Part shown: positions 24,651 through 38,700 of the stretch, piece by piece
Numbering within the stretch: the first letter of the stretch is position 1
How the letters are laid out: each line of letters opens with the position of its first letter
DNA from: Lagopus muta
Taxonomy: Eukaryota > Chordata > Aves > Galliformes > Phasianidae
Length of the DNA stretch: 64,000 nt
Direction: 5' to 3'
Assembly: GCF_023343835.1 (NCBI RefSeq)
Contig: NC_064472.1
Location: forward strand, 11,213,469-11,277,468
Notes under the pieces: generated by a model
The model's input: only the letters and a program-made list of their open reading frames with translations
Told to the model about the DNA's origin: nothing
Databases searched by the model: none
Position numbers and translations under genes: made by a program

Positions 24651-24717
24651 CCCCCAGGTTTTTTGGGGGTTTTTTTTTTTTGTTTGTTTTGGTTTGGTTT
24701 GGTTTGGTTTTTTTTTG
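24651..24717. repeat. G/T-rich simple repeat
   Basis: T-runs alternate with GGTTT units (ggtttggtttggtttggttt near 24691-24710). It has no coding content and explains the lysine/proline-rich antisense frame over it. Confidence 0.85.
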
Positions 24718-27700
24718 CTGCCACCTATGAAGAAAATACTAGTCAAATTTTTCAGGATTTTTTCCCATCTTTTCAATGCTTTCCTGATAATCTGGAAGTC
24801 CTCGTGCTCCACTCTTAAGCTACACGTATCCATGGAAGGTCACCTGGCCCTGTCACACTGGCCATTTTCCTGTATTTTTATACCACCATTCTTATAAAAG
24901 TGCAGAAGTAGGTTTTATCATGCAAAAATAGAAGATATCAACAGGGCAATAGGAAAATATACACAAAGACAGAGAAGCACAGGAGAGGAAAAGATTCTTT
25001 ACTATCTATTGCATCGCTACAAGAGAAACATACCCTTTTCCAGTTTTTCCTTCTTATTAGAAAGAAGATCACACAAGGAAAGGGAAAATGGAAAAAAAGA
25101 TTTCTTAAAACTTTCCACTAAGACTATCAGATGTACAGGTGCTCACTGCATCCATGTCAAATACCCAAACTTCATGCAACTCTGCTCTCCCCACTGGGAA
25201 CAGTGGCACAAGAATGTATCTTATAAGATCAAAATATCAGACTTCAAGTACAACACCACTTAACCACCATATAATTGCCACTAACACAGCAAAGCCTGAA
25301 CTTCTCTCTCTATTAAACTCTTATTGTAAAACATAAAGTGTTTGTTATTGTTATTAGACAACAATCACACCCAAATTTTTTGAGAGATTACTTCCACATG
25401 AAAAGAGTTTTTCTGAAATACATCATTCCCATCGAGTCACTATATTTCAAAATAGGAATAAAGTAGTAAAAAATGGAAAAAAAATTAAATCAAACTCAAC
25501 CTCATCTTGAAACACAACTTTCCTCTTTTGCACCCTTCTGTCAGAACTAAACTTCTACTCATAGCATTTTAAGAAGGCAGCCCAGTAATTAAAAAACAAA
25601 AACAAAAAACCACAACACAACAAGCAAACAAAAAAGTCCCACCAAGAATAGTGGGAACAAAATACATATTGACCCTGCCAGACAAATTAAGTAGTAAGAC
25701 AAATAAGAAGTAAGATACTGGACTTTACTATTTACTACAGATCATTCAAAAACCACCATAAGTCTTAAAAACAGGCAATGCAAGATCTATACTGTACAGA
25801 AAACACTGTACTCTCAATTCACATTCACATTTCTGACAAGAACCTGCCAAATGCTGCTTCTTGTGATTCAAAAGAAAAGAGGTGAAGCTTGCAGCCAGAT
25901 ACCAAAATTTATCTCCTTGCATCTGCAGCACCAGGGTGTCTTATATAAACTTTGCTATGGGTGAAATCAAGTGAGCCCCTCTACACCTCTACATTCTGCA
26001 AACTAGAGTTAACAATCCAGTCTGCAAACTAAGTTTACAATCCAGAGAGGCATGGAAGTGTTACAATGAAGATAAATGCTGTGAGATGTTCAACTGTTCC
26101 AACTTTCACTTCAACCGTCATTGAGTTCAGTCTGCTAATTCCTGCCATCAAATGGTAACGTAACAGTGAAGGATGCAGGAAACAACAATACAACTTCTGA
26201 AGCCAGATTGTGCCATCCTTCCTTCCATTCTCCAGGCAGCACCTTGATTCCCATCAGCTCCCATTATCTGACCAACTTTGGGGTGTAAGGGCAGTTGGCC
26301 AGCAAGTGAGAAATGTGGCTTCTCTTAAAGTCTTCCCAAAGTACAGCCATGCCAAGAAACTTCTCAGCTTCTGCAATCTGGCACTGCACTAGAAAAAAAA
26401 AAAACGAGCATACATTCCCTTTAAGAACTTTGAAGAAGTTGAGCCAGTCAGGAGCTACTCATTACAAGCAACAAGAGCAGAATTTGTTCCTTAGCTGTGC
26501 CTGCCTTCTGCAAATATCCTTACGAGCTTTTATGGCTCAGGATGTGTTGTTTTGCTTCTGACAAACATCTCTGCTGTTCTCATACTCCAAATCCCCCTGG
26601 AGACACTATGCCAAACTGCTGCTCTACTGCTGCTTAAATAGCCCTTGTACATAGTAAGTCATGTGCAAATGCAAACACTAGGCATTTTAAGCACCACTTC
26701 TAATTTGTATTTCACAGCTTTCCATTTTAAATAACTTCACAATATATTTGATCTTCTAGGGCAGTGGTTAATGAGATAGGAGAAGACATCAGAAGGGGAA
26801 CACATTTCCTGGAAGATAAGAGCAGAGAGGACAACACCATAGGATCAGGCGGAGGAGCCAGCTGTGTGGTTTTGGAAGCCAGAAACCTTAAGGCTGATTT
26901 GACTGAGAACTGGCTTCTGCTCATAGAGATAGCAAAGAAAAAGTAGCAAGAGTTTCAGTGACTGTGGACACGTGCTATACCTGCTCACCCTGCTGGTAAC
27001 TATCACAACTCCATTTCCATCTCTGAGTTCAGCATCCCTTCTTGGCTGTAGTACGAGCAGTTCCACTCACTTTACTGACGGTGGGGGGAAATCTGGCACA
27101 GTTAATGATTAAGAAACCACTGAGTAAATCAACCAGGACTACTGTCTCTTTTCCTACTGTAACAACAGCATGAAACTACTAATGATGCATAATAGAAAAT
27201 GAAGAACTGTGTTACAAGGCATCCATTAAGTTTTATACTACTGCAGAAAACAAAGATAGCGCATTTCATTCTTTGATGTTTTAGCAATAGAGGAAACCAG
27301 AGATGGTCTTTGTCTCAGCCTTCTGCACAAGACAGATCTGGTAGCACTACAAGCGTATTTTCTGTGATATTGCCCAACACTCACAGAGCAAAACAATTAG
27401 AATTACTTGTCAGCATCATCTTCACCCCTCTCTTTTCCTAGCACAGCCCCTGGAGCACAAACCTACATTTCAAAAGGAAAAAAAAAAAAAAAAAGCAAAA
27501 GAAAAGCAGAGACTACAGAATCAGCAGTATGTATGCTGTCTGACTAAACATAATGTAAGCCATACATAACAGAATCCCAGCCAGAAAGTAAATAGTTTAC
27601 TGCCAGACATACTTTCCCAGTAACTTCTTAAAGTGAAAGGTGTCCCCAAGAGCCTTTACAGCCCTGGAAAGCTCTTCAGAAAGTAATTCTCTGAACTCAA

Positions 27701-29688
27701 AAAGGTAATGTGACTCTTATGTTACAGAATTTACCATGCAAGTACATGATGCCCAGGCTTATCTATCTGCAACTCTAATGCATTGTGATCACATAATGAA
27801 GTGGTGTAAGAGACATCTTGTTTCAGCAATAGAAAGCAGAGAATTTGAATCCTTCATGAAACCAACACCAAAAAGACACGCGATAATACAAAAAGCTGTA
27901 GTACAATTAAGCCTTTTGGACAAAGACTCAGTGAGTTTCAGAGTATTCTGGGCAGCACCTAGGTTTACTCTTCTCTTGCAGACAAGCAAGTATATCTCTC
28001 TGGGAGATACCAACAAAAGATGATAGGCAGTAATTCGAGCCTATTTCTTTACAACATGCAGAGGCTGTATTTAGACTAACACTCCTGCAATGTATGAGAA
28101 TTCTACCCTCAAAAAGCCCACTACAACACTTCTGACACCACACAAGGGCAGCACCACTGCACTTTGTGGAAGAGAAGAAGGATGAGACTGATAGAAGGGT
28201 GCCTCAACATGCCTCCAAAACCATCTCCCTTTTGGTTTTCAGTCCAGAGAGGCCACACAAGCAGTCAGTCCCAGCAGCAAGCAGTGGTCAGAGGGAGTAA
28301 CAGAAGTGAGAGCAAGCAATGAACAAAGAAGAGCTGAGCTGTACCACACACAGCAGTGTATTGCAGATGACAGTCACACCCAGTGAAGCTGGCACTGCAT
28401 TACAGGATTGCATTCACAAAGCTACTTAGCATCAGAACGCCACTGAAGAAGAGAAAAAACAAAGTTATGGCAAAGATTTGTCAAGACAGATCTTAATTTA
28501 GGCATCACATATTCTAATGCACATTGCTCATGGATACAGAACACAGTCAGTACAGTGTGACTGGACTAAATGGAAAACATTAGGAGGACCTTCTTCTTGC
28601 TTGGTATTTTTGAGTAAAATTACCACGGACTTCTTTAGTGCTTCCTGCTTGAACAAATCAGAAACTCTCTGCATTCAGTCTAGAACACCAGTACACGCAG
28701 ACACTGCCTTTATGTGGCTCTGGCCACACGCAGCAGAGTGTACCACACGACCACTGCTCCCCAGAAGCTGCACTCCACAGTGGGCATGTGCGCAATGTAT
28801 TTGTGCCAGCTGGAAGTATGGCAGCTCATTTCAGAATGCAACAATGAAAGAGGTTATAAAAATCTTCCTATGTCCTGTCTGGAGCTTATACTTGTCTCCC
28901 CCACTTTACTGCACCAAATGCCAACACACATACTGCCATGAGCACTGCACCCTTCACATGTCATAGCACTGAGATGATCTCTTTACCTCTGTGAGCTGGA
29001 CGCTTTGGGTTTCCTGAAGCAGAGAAGCTGAGCAGAAATCTGATCAGAACAGGATAATATTTGAGCAGACCTAGAGTGATCAGACAGAGATGCTCTCATG
29101 TGAAGCCTGTTTTCAGGATGTATATCATTTTTGCTTGCTATTACCAGTGATCAGTAGAGAAACATATAATACTAGGGAACAGAATTTCCCAGATGGGAAG
29201 GCAGGCAGACAGACAGGGCTGCCTGAAAAAAGTAAGTTTGAAACTTTTTGTGCTTTTTGCCAAGAATGTTTTCTGCCAGAATCAGCCATACAGAGGCTAG
29301 TGCTCTGCCAGTTGCCACAGGAGCAATGCTGTGGTACCCATATCTTGCTGCCTGTGACTGAAAGTATCAGAGGATTATGCTACAAGTCTAATGGAAAGCA
29401 GAGTGCCTTTTGGTTATTTTGCTATTGTTTTAAAAGCTATAAGGTTTTGCTGTGTTCTCCTTAATTAACTGTGTTCCCACATAAAGCCACTTGCAAGCAG
29501 ATTCTCCTGATGCACACTGCTGCTAAGTGCTTCCTGACACAAACCCTGGAAGAACAGTTCTTGGCTCTCTCTCCTTTTGTCCTATATACAGAAACTGAGG
29601 CAGTGCAGGGTGTATAACAGATCCCAGACAACTTTATGAACTTTATGGCTGCCAAGATCTTTTCTGTAATCACCTACATAAACAACAC

Positions 29689-29775
29689 TCCTCTTTTTTC
29701 TTCTCTCCCACACTTTTTTTTTTCTTTCTCTTTTATGTTCTTTCTTTCCTTTATCTCTTCTCTATCCTGTCTCCC
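29689..29775. repeat. Polypyrimidine tract
   Basis: About 87 bases almost entirely of C and T (for example 'tttctttctcttttatgttc'), with only a few purines. Such tracts are common in introns and can adopt triplex structure. No acceptor exon follows that I recognise. Confidence 0.8.
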
Positions 29776-32700
29776 TTCATTTAAACCTTGAGTTTAGCTC
29801 ACATGAGGTGTCTCTTTTGGTTCAGAAGTATTTTGAGGTGCTGGAAAGGTGCTGGTTTTATTTATATACGTTCCATTACCCAGACTCATACCAAATGCAG
29901 TCACACTATACCTCAGAGGGTTACACTCAATTTGGCTTCCACAACCTTAAAAAATGATAACGATGAAGTAAATGAAGATTACTTGTGAAGAATATAGGAT
30001 ATATATCATCAGATATCAGAGCAGCACTAACAGGATGTGTCTTGCCTTCTCAAAATCCCACCCTCATTTGTTCCAGTATGCCTAAATCATCTTCCACAGT
30101 CAAATAATTGATTTTGCTCTAACTTCAAAGCTTGTTTACCCTTTGTCTGTTGTCCAGGTCTTCCCAGGAATGTCAGCCCATGTGTTCCAAGAGTCTGCGA
30201 ATCCTCACAAAACTCTCTGCTCTGAGAACCCAAACCAATACTCTAGCCTTGCTAGAAACAAAGCTTGAAAGAAAACCCTGAGTTGGCAGATTTAGCTGCC
30301 AATTCTCCATCATATAAACTAAGCTTCACATAAGAAAAGCAGGACTGACTCAGATCTATATCTCCCACCCTACCATTTCCAAGAACTGACAAATGCCGAC
30401 ACCAAGAAAACAGTAGAATATGATACATCCTACTCATTCTTCCCCCACTTTTTTCAAACGGTGATGTCTGTTTTGTTCTAAATAAAACTTTGAACATATT
30501 TTTTCTCTATTTTTCTAATCTCTGATCAGCTTAAGATCATCTATGACATTTTGCAAGGCAATATCATGCTGGTAATAAGCTATGTTGGCATCAGATAGTG
30601 TAATTAATTCTTAGTTTATATTTCAAACCGAAGAACATTTTTTGAATGCAAATTCCTGTTATTTTTCAAATTTATGATTAAACACTCTAGGCTATGACAC
30701 TTGAATTCTCCTCCTTAGAATTTCAGTTCAGACACCATCTATTTTAGAAAACCAGCATCCTAGTCGATCTCTGTACTGATGAGATCTTCCCACTTTGGGT
30801 CTTACATAAACTTCATTAATATTCTTTAATTTTGTTCCAAGACTGTTAAGAAAAATGAATAAATAAATAAAAGCAGCCCCAGAACATAGAGTTAAGAAAC
30901 TCCAAAGAACAGAAACTCTTCAGAAAAAACACAGAACACTTATCCAAGAGTGAAAAATGCAACTCAATTTTGCTAACCTTGGTCTCCATAAGTAAGTGGA
31001 ACACAGAGAGGGTGGTTGGTTCACATCTTAATATACCTGTCATTCAAGGAGCTTATCGCGTGCTTTTCTTGAGAAGTGTCGCGATAATCAATTTAATTGG
31101 AGCAGGCACCATATAATGCCTCATTCATGTGCATAACAAGAAAAACTATGTCAAAACCTGCTCTACCATCTTCCCTGAAGAAGAATAACCAAAAAGATAG
31201 TGCTACAGAGTTGGAGATCACCTTTCGTTCTAATGAAAAGCAAAGCACTCAGAGCACTGCTACAACACAAATTTGATAGCCTTAAAAGTTCACCTGGATA
31301 AGAAGTCAGTGTGTTTGGTTCTTAATACCCTTTCAGCCCTTTTCTTGGAAGACAATAATAATTAACGCAGGCAGGGGCTTTGCAGTTAGTCACAGCTAAT
31401 TTGCACTCAGTTTTGTTCCCTCCTTAGATTTGGATTGCCCCTCAGAGTGATAATGGATGTTTAAGTTTTATTGCTCTCCCTGGCATCTTTTTGCCAAATT
31501 ACTACTATTCTCAGACTTCTGAACGCCTCTCCAAAGCTAAGTGAAATCCATTTCCTCAGTTGATAGAGAACACTTAATTGGATAAACAAGTGGCATGCTC
31601 TCCCTGTGGCTTTGCTAGCAGAAAAGAACCATACATTTCTCTGTGTGAGGAGAAACCTGCACTGCTTTAACTTATCCTTTTTCAACCTGTTGAGACTGTG
31701 ATCCTACTTAGAAGAAATAACAGTAGCTTTCTCTGTGTGCTGTCACACAAGAAGCATTAAATATTCCTGTCATTATTTTTCCAAATATTTGCTACCAGGC
31801 TTTATTTTAATTAAACTACATAACAAAAGCTGTCAGAAAGTATTGAGCAACTCAAAATGGACAACTGAAAAAACTGTTAGGGAAAAAATAGTTTTCTTTC
31901 AGTTGTGTGTTATTAGGAAAATGAAGAAGAAAATGAAAATGAAAAATGAAAATATGTAGAAAACGCAGTTCAAATATTCTGTTATCAGCATAAACATGGA
32001 CAGGACTTAAACACAGATAAAAATCTGAGGTAAAAGAAACAAAAAAGACATCCAGAGATCACATCGCAGACAGAGCCAGGAAGACTTAGTTCTCAAAAGA
32101 AATCCTGAAATCTCATGGCAGCCAGATGCTTTTTCTCCGCTATGCACAACTCAACATTGAAGATGAGGGTTTCTAGATTATCAAAAAGATAGGCTGCAAC
32201 AATACTCTAGCTTGATGAAAAGCTGGTAAATTCCTCATGCTGCAGGAACACAAGAATGGCTAGACATGAATTACAGCACAGAGGCCTTCAGACACTCATG
32301 CTCTTACAGAAAGGCTGTAAGAACTATGTGAGGATGAAATGACACAATCCCTGACCTCAAGATATTCTGGCAATCTTCCATAAAGGAATCAAAGACCACA
32401 TTCTCATCACATACAGAGTAAACTTTTTCTCCACCAATTCCACATTTGACCTATTTTCTATATTGCTGTACTAATTGTCTCACATTTATCCACCTTCTAA
32501 GGTCAATTTAAGTGACAGATCATGCCTCACAGTTGGTGAGATACCATTTTTCATTGAGTAACACAGTCCCTCTATTGCAGCCTTATCTCCTCCAACCATT
32601 TCTTTTACTCTCATCCAAACACACATCTTGAAAGAAAAATCATTGGAATACTTTATGATTCTGAAAACTTTGAAAAAGCACCCAATTTCTGCACCTTTGA

Positions 32701-35700
32701 CAAGTTTTTCTTCAAGACAATTTTTGCTTAGAACCACTTCTCCTGTCATCTTGCCAACGTTAATTTTAATTCCTTCTTTACCAGCAATCATTGCATTTTC
32801 AAGAAAAAAATTTGGTTTTCTGTTCACTTATTTTTATTCTAAATCTTTATTTCCAGTAGCTTCTTTTTCCTTTTTTTTTTTCCACATAAGACAACAAAAA
32901 TTATGAATTGTCATTTGTATTGAGCTTCCAAAAACTTATTAAACAAAGCTCCATAGCTTTTAACTATCTTATCCCTCTAGCTACCACCTTTTGAGACTTC
33001 ACCATTATCAAGCACTTTCCCTTTTGAAAGCCACTATCACTTTAATTGCAGTGATAAAGAGGCACTACATACAATATATCTCCTCTAGGCATCAGTGGAC
33101 AGGATTCACTGTGAGCATTCTTGAGTCAAGTTTGGAGCTCTTCCAAGATGTTATATTTTCCCTTTCCTGAAGGAACGACACACCAGAAACCTGCACATCC
33201 CAGAGATATCCAAATGCTGTCCTCTGTGAGGCACAGTGCTGGGATTCATTGGTTTTATTCTACATTCTTCTTCACTTTATACCATACCCCAGTTAGTCTG
33301 GCAGCCACCTGCCATTATACTGCACTCCTTCAGATGTGCTTCTTTTTTGTGTCAATTGGCATACAGAAAAGGCATACAAAAAAAAAATAAATCATGTTAT
33401 GAAAAAAATGCAGTCCTCTCATGCACTGCAAGAGCCACGCATGTCATGTCTGCAGGTGCTTGCTCAACCCTCAGGCTCTCATACACATTCCTCACCTGCT
33501 TTTTCCATACCCAACTTAATGTCATTATTTGAAAACTTACAGCCTCGTATTGCACTCACGTCCTGCACAAAAAAGGCTCCACACTATGACATAAGACACA
33601 AAGGAGCAGTGAAGGACATTTTATACCCACCAAGCATTTTTATCAAAGCTCTTCCCATTCCTTTAACTGCCTGCATTTGAGGGAGTTGTGCAGGGTCAGA
33701 GCAGTCACAGTACTGAGATTACTGTGGAGTTAACAGCACCAAACTGAATTTAAATTTAAATGTTTTTAAGTTCTGCAGCTTCCACAGATGCTACTACTAT
33801 TAATATCTCAAGACACAGTCCCTCCAGCACCTGGGCAGCACAGCAAAAATACTGCCTTTCAGCACTGCTTACTAGAGTGTCTAAGGCAGCTATGATGTAA
33901 GATTGATAAGTTTCTGGTGTATTAAAATATGTCATTACCAGCAAGTGACAATTCCAAAAAGAATCGCCTACGTAAGTTTTCTTTTTGAAGGACCTGAGGG
34001 GAAAGCAAAAATGTAAAAATTTTTGGAACTACACACGCAATTGTACAAACCCTAAGCAATAGTGTAACACTCAAAACATCAAAGATCTCAGACACATTTG
34101 CTTGGGACCACTGCAATATAATTTGTTCTTCCACACTGGAGATAGAAATAAGGAGGATTTTCTGTATTTCCATGATAGAAATACAGCTCAAAGAAAATTC
34201 TTTTAATTTGTCTGCCTTCACATCCGGCCCAAAAGTAACAAGCACCCATTCAGGGATTGATTAATGAAGGTTATGAGTTGAGAACAACAGTTTGTTGTTA
34301 TATTTCTGAATTCCAAGTACTTTAAAGCTGTGGATATTTTCTGTCAGTTCCCACCCGTTCTCCTCCAAAAAAAAAAAAAAAAAGTGCAGACTGAGATAAT
34401 CTAAAAGAATATGATGTACAAGCTGCAAGCTGGGAGAATTTTCCAAAACTTTTCATAAGTCCAAAACATAGTGAATTTGTTAGCTTTTATTTAGGAAGGT
34501 ATCCAAAACCACATACCAGGAGACAAAATCCTAAATAAGAATTTAATTTTAGGTGTAACTGAATTTTCATTTGAAGTTATACGACGTGGGAAAAGCAGCA
34601 TGGGGAAAAAAAGCAGAATTCAGTGACAAACCTCTGCAAATTATGTGTAGTTATCTGAAGTTACTAGAAGTGTTCACTGATAGTCTAATTTTTGGTAGAG
34701 ACTTCTCTCAAATAGTGTCCATGAACTGCAATGTAACAGTTCAGTAACAGTTAAAAACTACCTCCAATATTATTTCTGCTTCACAAATCCTCCTAGTGAG
34801 TTCTTTTAGTAATACAAATTATTTATATTTCCTCTTGCAAATGTAGAAGCATGTTAATTTCTAACATAGAATTTGCTGCAAGAGGAAAATGAATTACTTA
34901 GAAATTGTTTTTTCCAAAAGCAAACAAGCTTTGTCCCCTAATACCTAATCCACCACTCGCTTGATCTGATCTAATCATAAAGACAGTGGACCTGGCTAGA
35001 TCTTGATTCATTTCTTTAATAAACTCAAACTCAGAGAATATTTGGGGGAATAGAAAATGAAGGCATAAACCACAGGTAACAAGAATGAAGAAAAATATCT
35101 GCTTGTACTATTAAGTTACATTAAGCTCCAGAGCTATGGACATGTAATGATGTTGCAAAGGAACCAAAAGTAGATCTTCTTCATGGCAACTTTCCTTGCA
35201 TTTACATTTTGGATTAAAAATTAGAGTCTGTTACACAGGATCTAATATAGTTCTATCTTGCATTGCCTTTGCATTTTACTGTCTCCTGTGATAGTGAACT
35301 GCCAACTGGAAAGAAATCTGTAACAAAACCTCTGACAAGTTGAGCTCAGAAACACGATCTATGCAAAGACAAGCAACAACTCACATTTTAATCTCCAAAT
35401 ACTCCTGTAGCTACAGATAACAAGATGCAGACATAGCTGCCCGGGAGGTGGTGAGCATTCATGACAATTCACCTAGAAGGCAAAGCACAAAGGTACGAAT
35501 TCACTATAGATTGATGAAAAGTGGTACATTACGGCATGGCAAAGGGGTAAAGGCAGCAGAGAAACAATCTCATCTGTGCATCTTAAGAAATGGGCTCTGA
35601 CTTGCCTGCTGCTCTGGAGAAACAGGAACCCAAGCTGATATCTTCATAGCAAAAGCTGCTTGTATACAGCAGCTTGACAGCTACCAAAATAGAAGTATCG

Positions 35701-38700
35701 GGTGTTCAGAATCACCTGAAAACAAAAGGGTTATACAAAATATACTGTGCCACTGAATAAAACCATCAAAGCCACTGTAATCAATGTTTGATTGTTCATT
35801 CTGTCCCCTAAAATAGTAATTTCAGAAGGCATTAAAAGGAAGCTGTCAGAAAGCTTGGTAAAAACAAAAGAAGTTATATCTTTTATACCATTTTAAATGT
35901 GCAGGGGAGTCCAAGAAAGTATCTGAAAGATGAATCTGTTAGGAGATTCATGAATGAAAACATGCAAGAAATATATCAAGAAGTCTGATAAAAGGTGAAA
36001 ACAGAAGCAAAGATGAACATAATGGAAATGTCCCACTACTCTCATCTTACTCTTCCCCAGATATTTACTTGCAAACATTGTTAGATAGAGGGTGAAATAG
36101 ACCTTTTTTTTTGCCCTACCAACAGCCTCCGTGCTTTTGCTTTTAGCAGATTTGGTCCATGATGGTTCTAGACAAGGAAATGAGTCAAATCCATAAATAT
36201 TGCATCAAATTAAACAGATAATTGAGCTCTAATCAAGCAGTATACGTATATATTTAAAATATGAATACATATGTACTTATTTGCATAAGCATAGAACAGA
36301 TTTAGGTCTACTGTTAGCATTTACAGGCATCCAGAAGCCTAAGCAGTTTCACCAGGAACATTCTGCTTGCCAGCAGAGCAACTTGGAAAACAACTGAATG
36401 TATTTAAACATAGCCACTGCTTTGACAACACGACCAGATTAGTATTATGGTTATTACTTAATTAGTTATTTTTGAAGCTTGCAATTTCAGATCAGTCTCT
36501 AACCAGAGCATGGTAGGGAGCCAGCGTATACATAAAGCACATAATTATCCCATCCTAAATTAGTGACTACTTGAAATCTGTTTCAATTTAAAAATGGGTT
36601 GGGAAAGTCCTCAGCTGCTAGAGAAACCCAGTATATTTGGGCATGACTCAATAATAACCAATACATAGAACAGCACAGAAGTCTTCCTAATGCAAAAGCA
36701 CGAGACAGAGCTACATACACATTTATGTGTGCATCTGATGTATATATATATAATAAACCTTATATACATATAATAGCCCACTGTTACTGACCCACCTCAG
36801 GGCCTGCAGCTGCTCATCTCCAGCAGACAAACTGAGGCAGCAGGGCCTGCTCTCCAGAAGAAGCCATGCTCATGGAGCTGCAACACAGTCATTTATCCTC
36901 TAAATGCTAGCAGTGGAGACAATGTATTTTGCTCTGTTGTTTATAATTCCTATGGCTGTTTACCACCTAACTTACTGCCACTGCTTATCTGCTCAGAACA
37001 GGAGCAAGACAAACTTCTCATGGTACTTTTGTTTTTCTTTTGAACAGCTAGGAAAAAAAGGGCATACAATTGGTGAGATTTGTCCTTATTAATGTCACAT
37101 TATATGCACCACTGGGCATGTAGGAAAGCATGAGTTCCTCCCCTTATGCTCATCATCAGTGATTACATACAATGCATAAGCTATGATGGGCAGCAGGTAC
37201 AGCACATTGTTCATATGGCAACCGAGGAAAACAACTCTGTTAATCTGCAAGCTTCCTTTCAGCATCATGAAAATGGATTAAGAAAAAATTATACAGACAG
37301 CAGAACAATCAAAACCTGGTTTCTCCACAGATTTGCTTCCCACATGCTCCAGTTCTCCTCTTAAAGCTTTTTTTTCTAGTCTCTCTTCAATCTCCTCTTC
37401 CAGCCCTCCTCACTTTCAGTTGGGCCACAGGTAGCACTGTGCCATCCTCAGCAGCAAGTTATAGTTCTGCTGAGTCATTGGTCAACCATTGTATGTTTAT
37501 CAGTCATTTCATTTATCAAAAGATCCCATCTGTACCAGCAAAATTTGTGAGAACTTAGTATCTGATTCCTCTACTTCTCTTACAGATCAGTCTGTTTGGC
37601 CAGAAAACTTGCAAAGATACTAAAATGGAGAACAGATAATCTTACAGACCTCATAGCATTACAAAATCAAGTAGAAAAAGGCATTAAGTGTGTTTTTTAC
37701 TGCTGGGTTATGAACCTGTAGTCTAAAGTCACACACCGACAGCTTCCCCTAAGTGAATTACAAGCTTTTTATTAGGAACACCACACATGAAATCATGAGT
37801 GGAGATTTTCAGGGGGGAAAAAAAATCAACAGAATACATGAAACCACACAAATACACACACAGACAATTCATTAGATAGACTCACGGAAACCAGAAGCAT
37901 GATTGGAAAGCACAGTTTCATAATGATATTCTAGATCACATAGCTAGTAGCCACAGAGTTAAAAATAACAGAATAAGATTTCTTAAAACTGCACAATAAA
38001 TAACTTTTTTTCTGAAAATACAGAAGAAAGACATCTTGGAGGAGCAAGGCAGTCTAATCCTGGGCACTCCATTCAAACCAGTTACTAGCAACTAATTTGT
38101 GCTTTAACTTAGCCAGTCAATGACAGATTCACTGATAGGTAACAACACTGTAAAAGCTACAGCCAAACACAGTTTCCAGGGCAGCAACTTCACATTGGTC
38201 AAAGGTGACAAGGCCAGGACCAGGAGCCACCGACACAGCTGGATTCTCATGTATTGAGATCACGGATGAGATTCATTTGACCTGTCAATTAGAGTATTTT
38301 TGTAGACAAAAGAGTGGGGGGAAGGGAGCTGGCAGATGGATGAAGTTGGATTTCACACACAAAGAAAGGGGATGATGTTGAAGTACTGAAGTAAACGCTA
38401 TTGCAAATTTGAATGATTTATCTGTTTAACAAAAAGAAAGCACCACCCACAACATACCCTACTTCTGAATGTTTCTCATAGGAAAATTTAAAAACAAAAC
38501 AAAAAACAACCCACAACACAAGCCAAGCAAGAAGAATATCCAGATATTATTACATACAAAAGGGTGGAAAACAAAGCATGACATAGGACAGATGCCCAGG
38601 GAATACTGGATTTACTGTGTGACTTTTTTCCACATTCCATTTCCAGAATGCTTCATACTATTGCCCAAATAAGAAATGTACAGTAGATACTAAAGAGAGT

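Noticed and set aside
28517..28966. 149-codon plus-strand frame with several Cys and His residues
   Set aside because: The Cys/His spacing fits no zinc-finger family I know, there is no flanking exon structure, and the frame length is not unusual in 64 kb of DNA.
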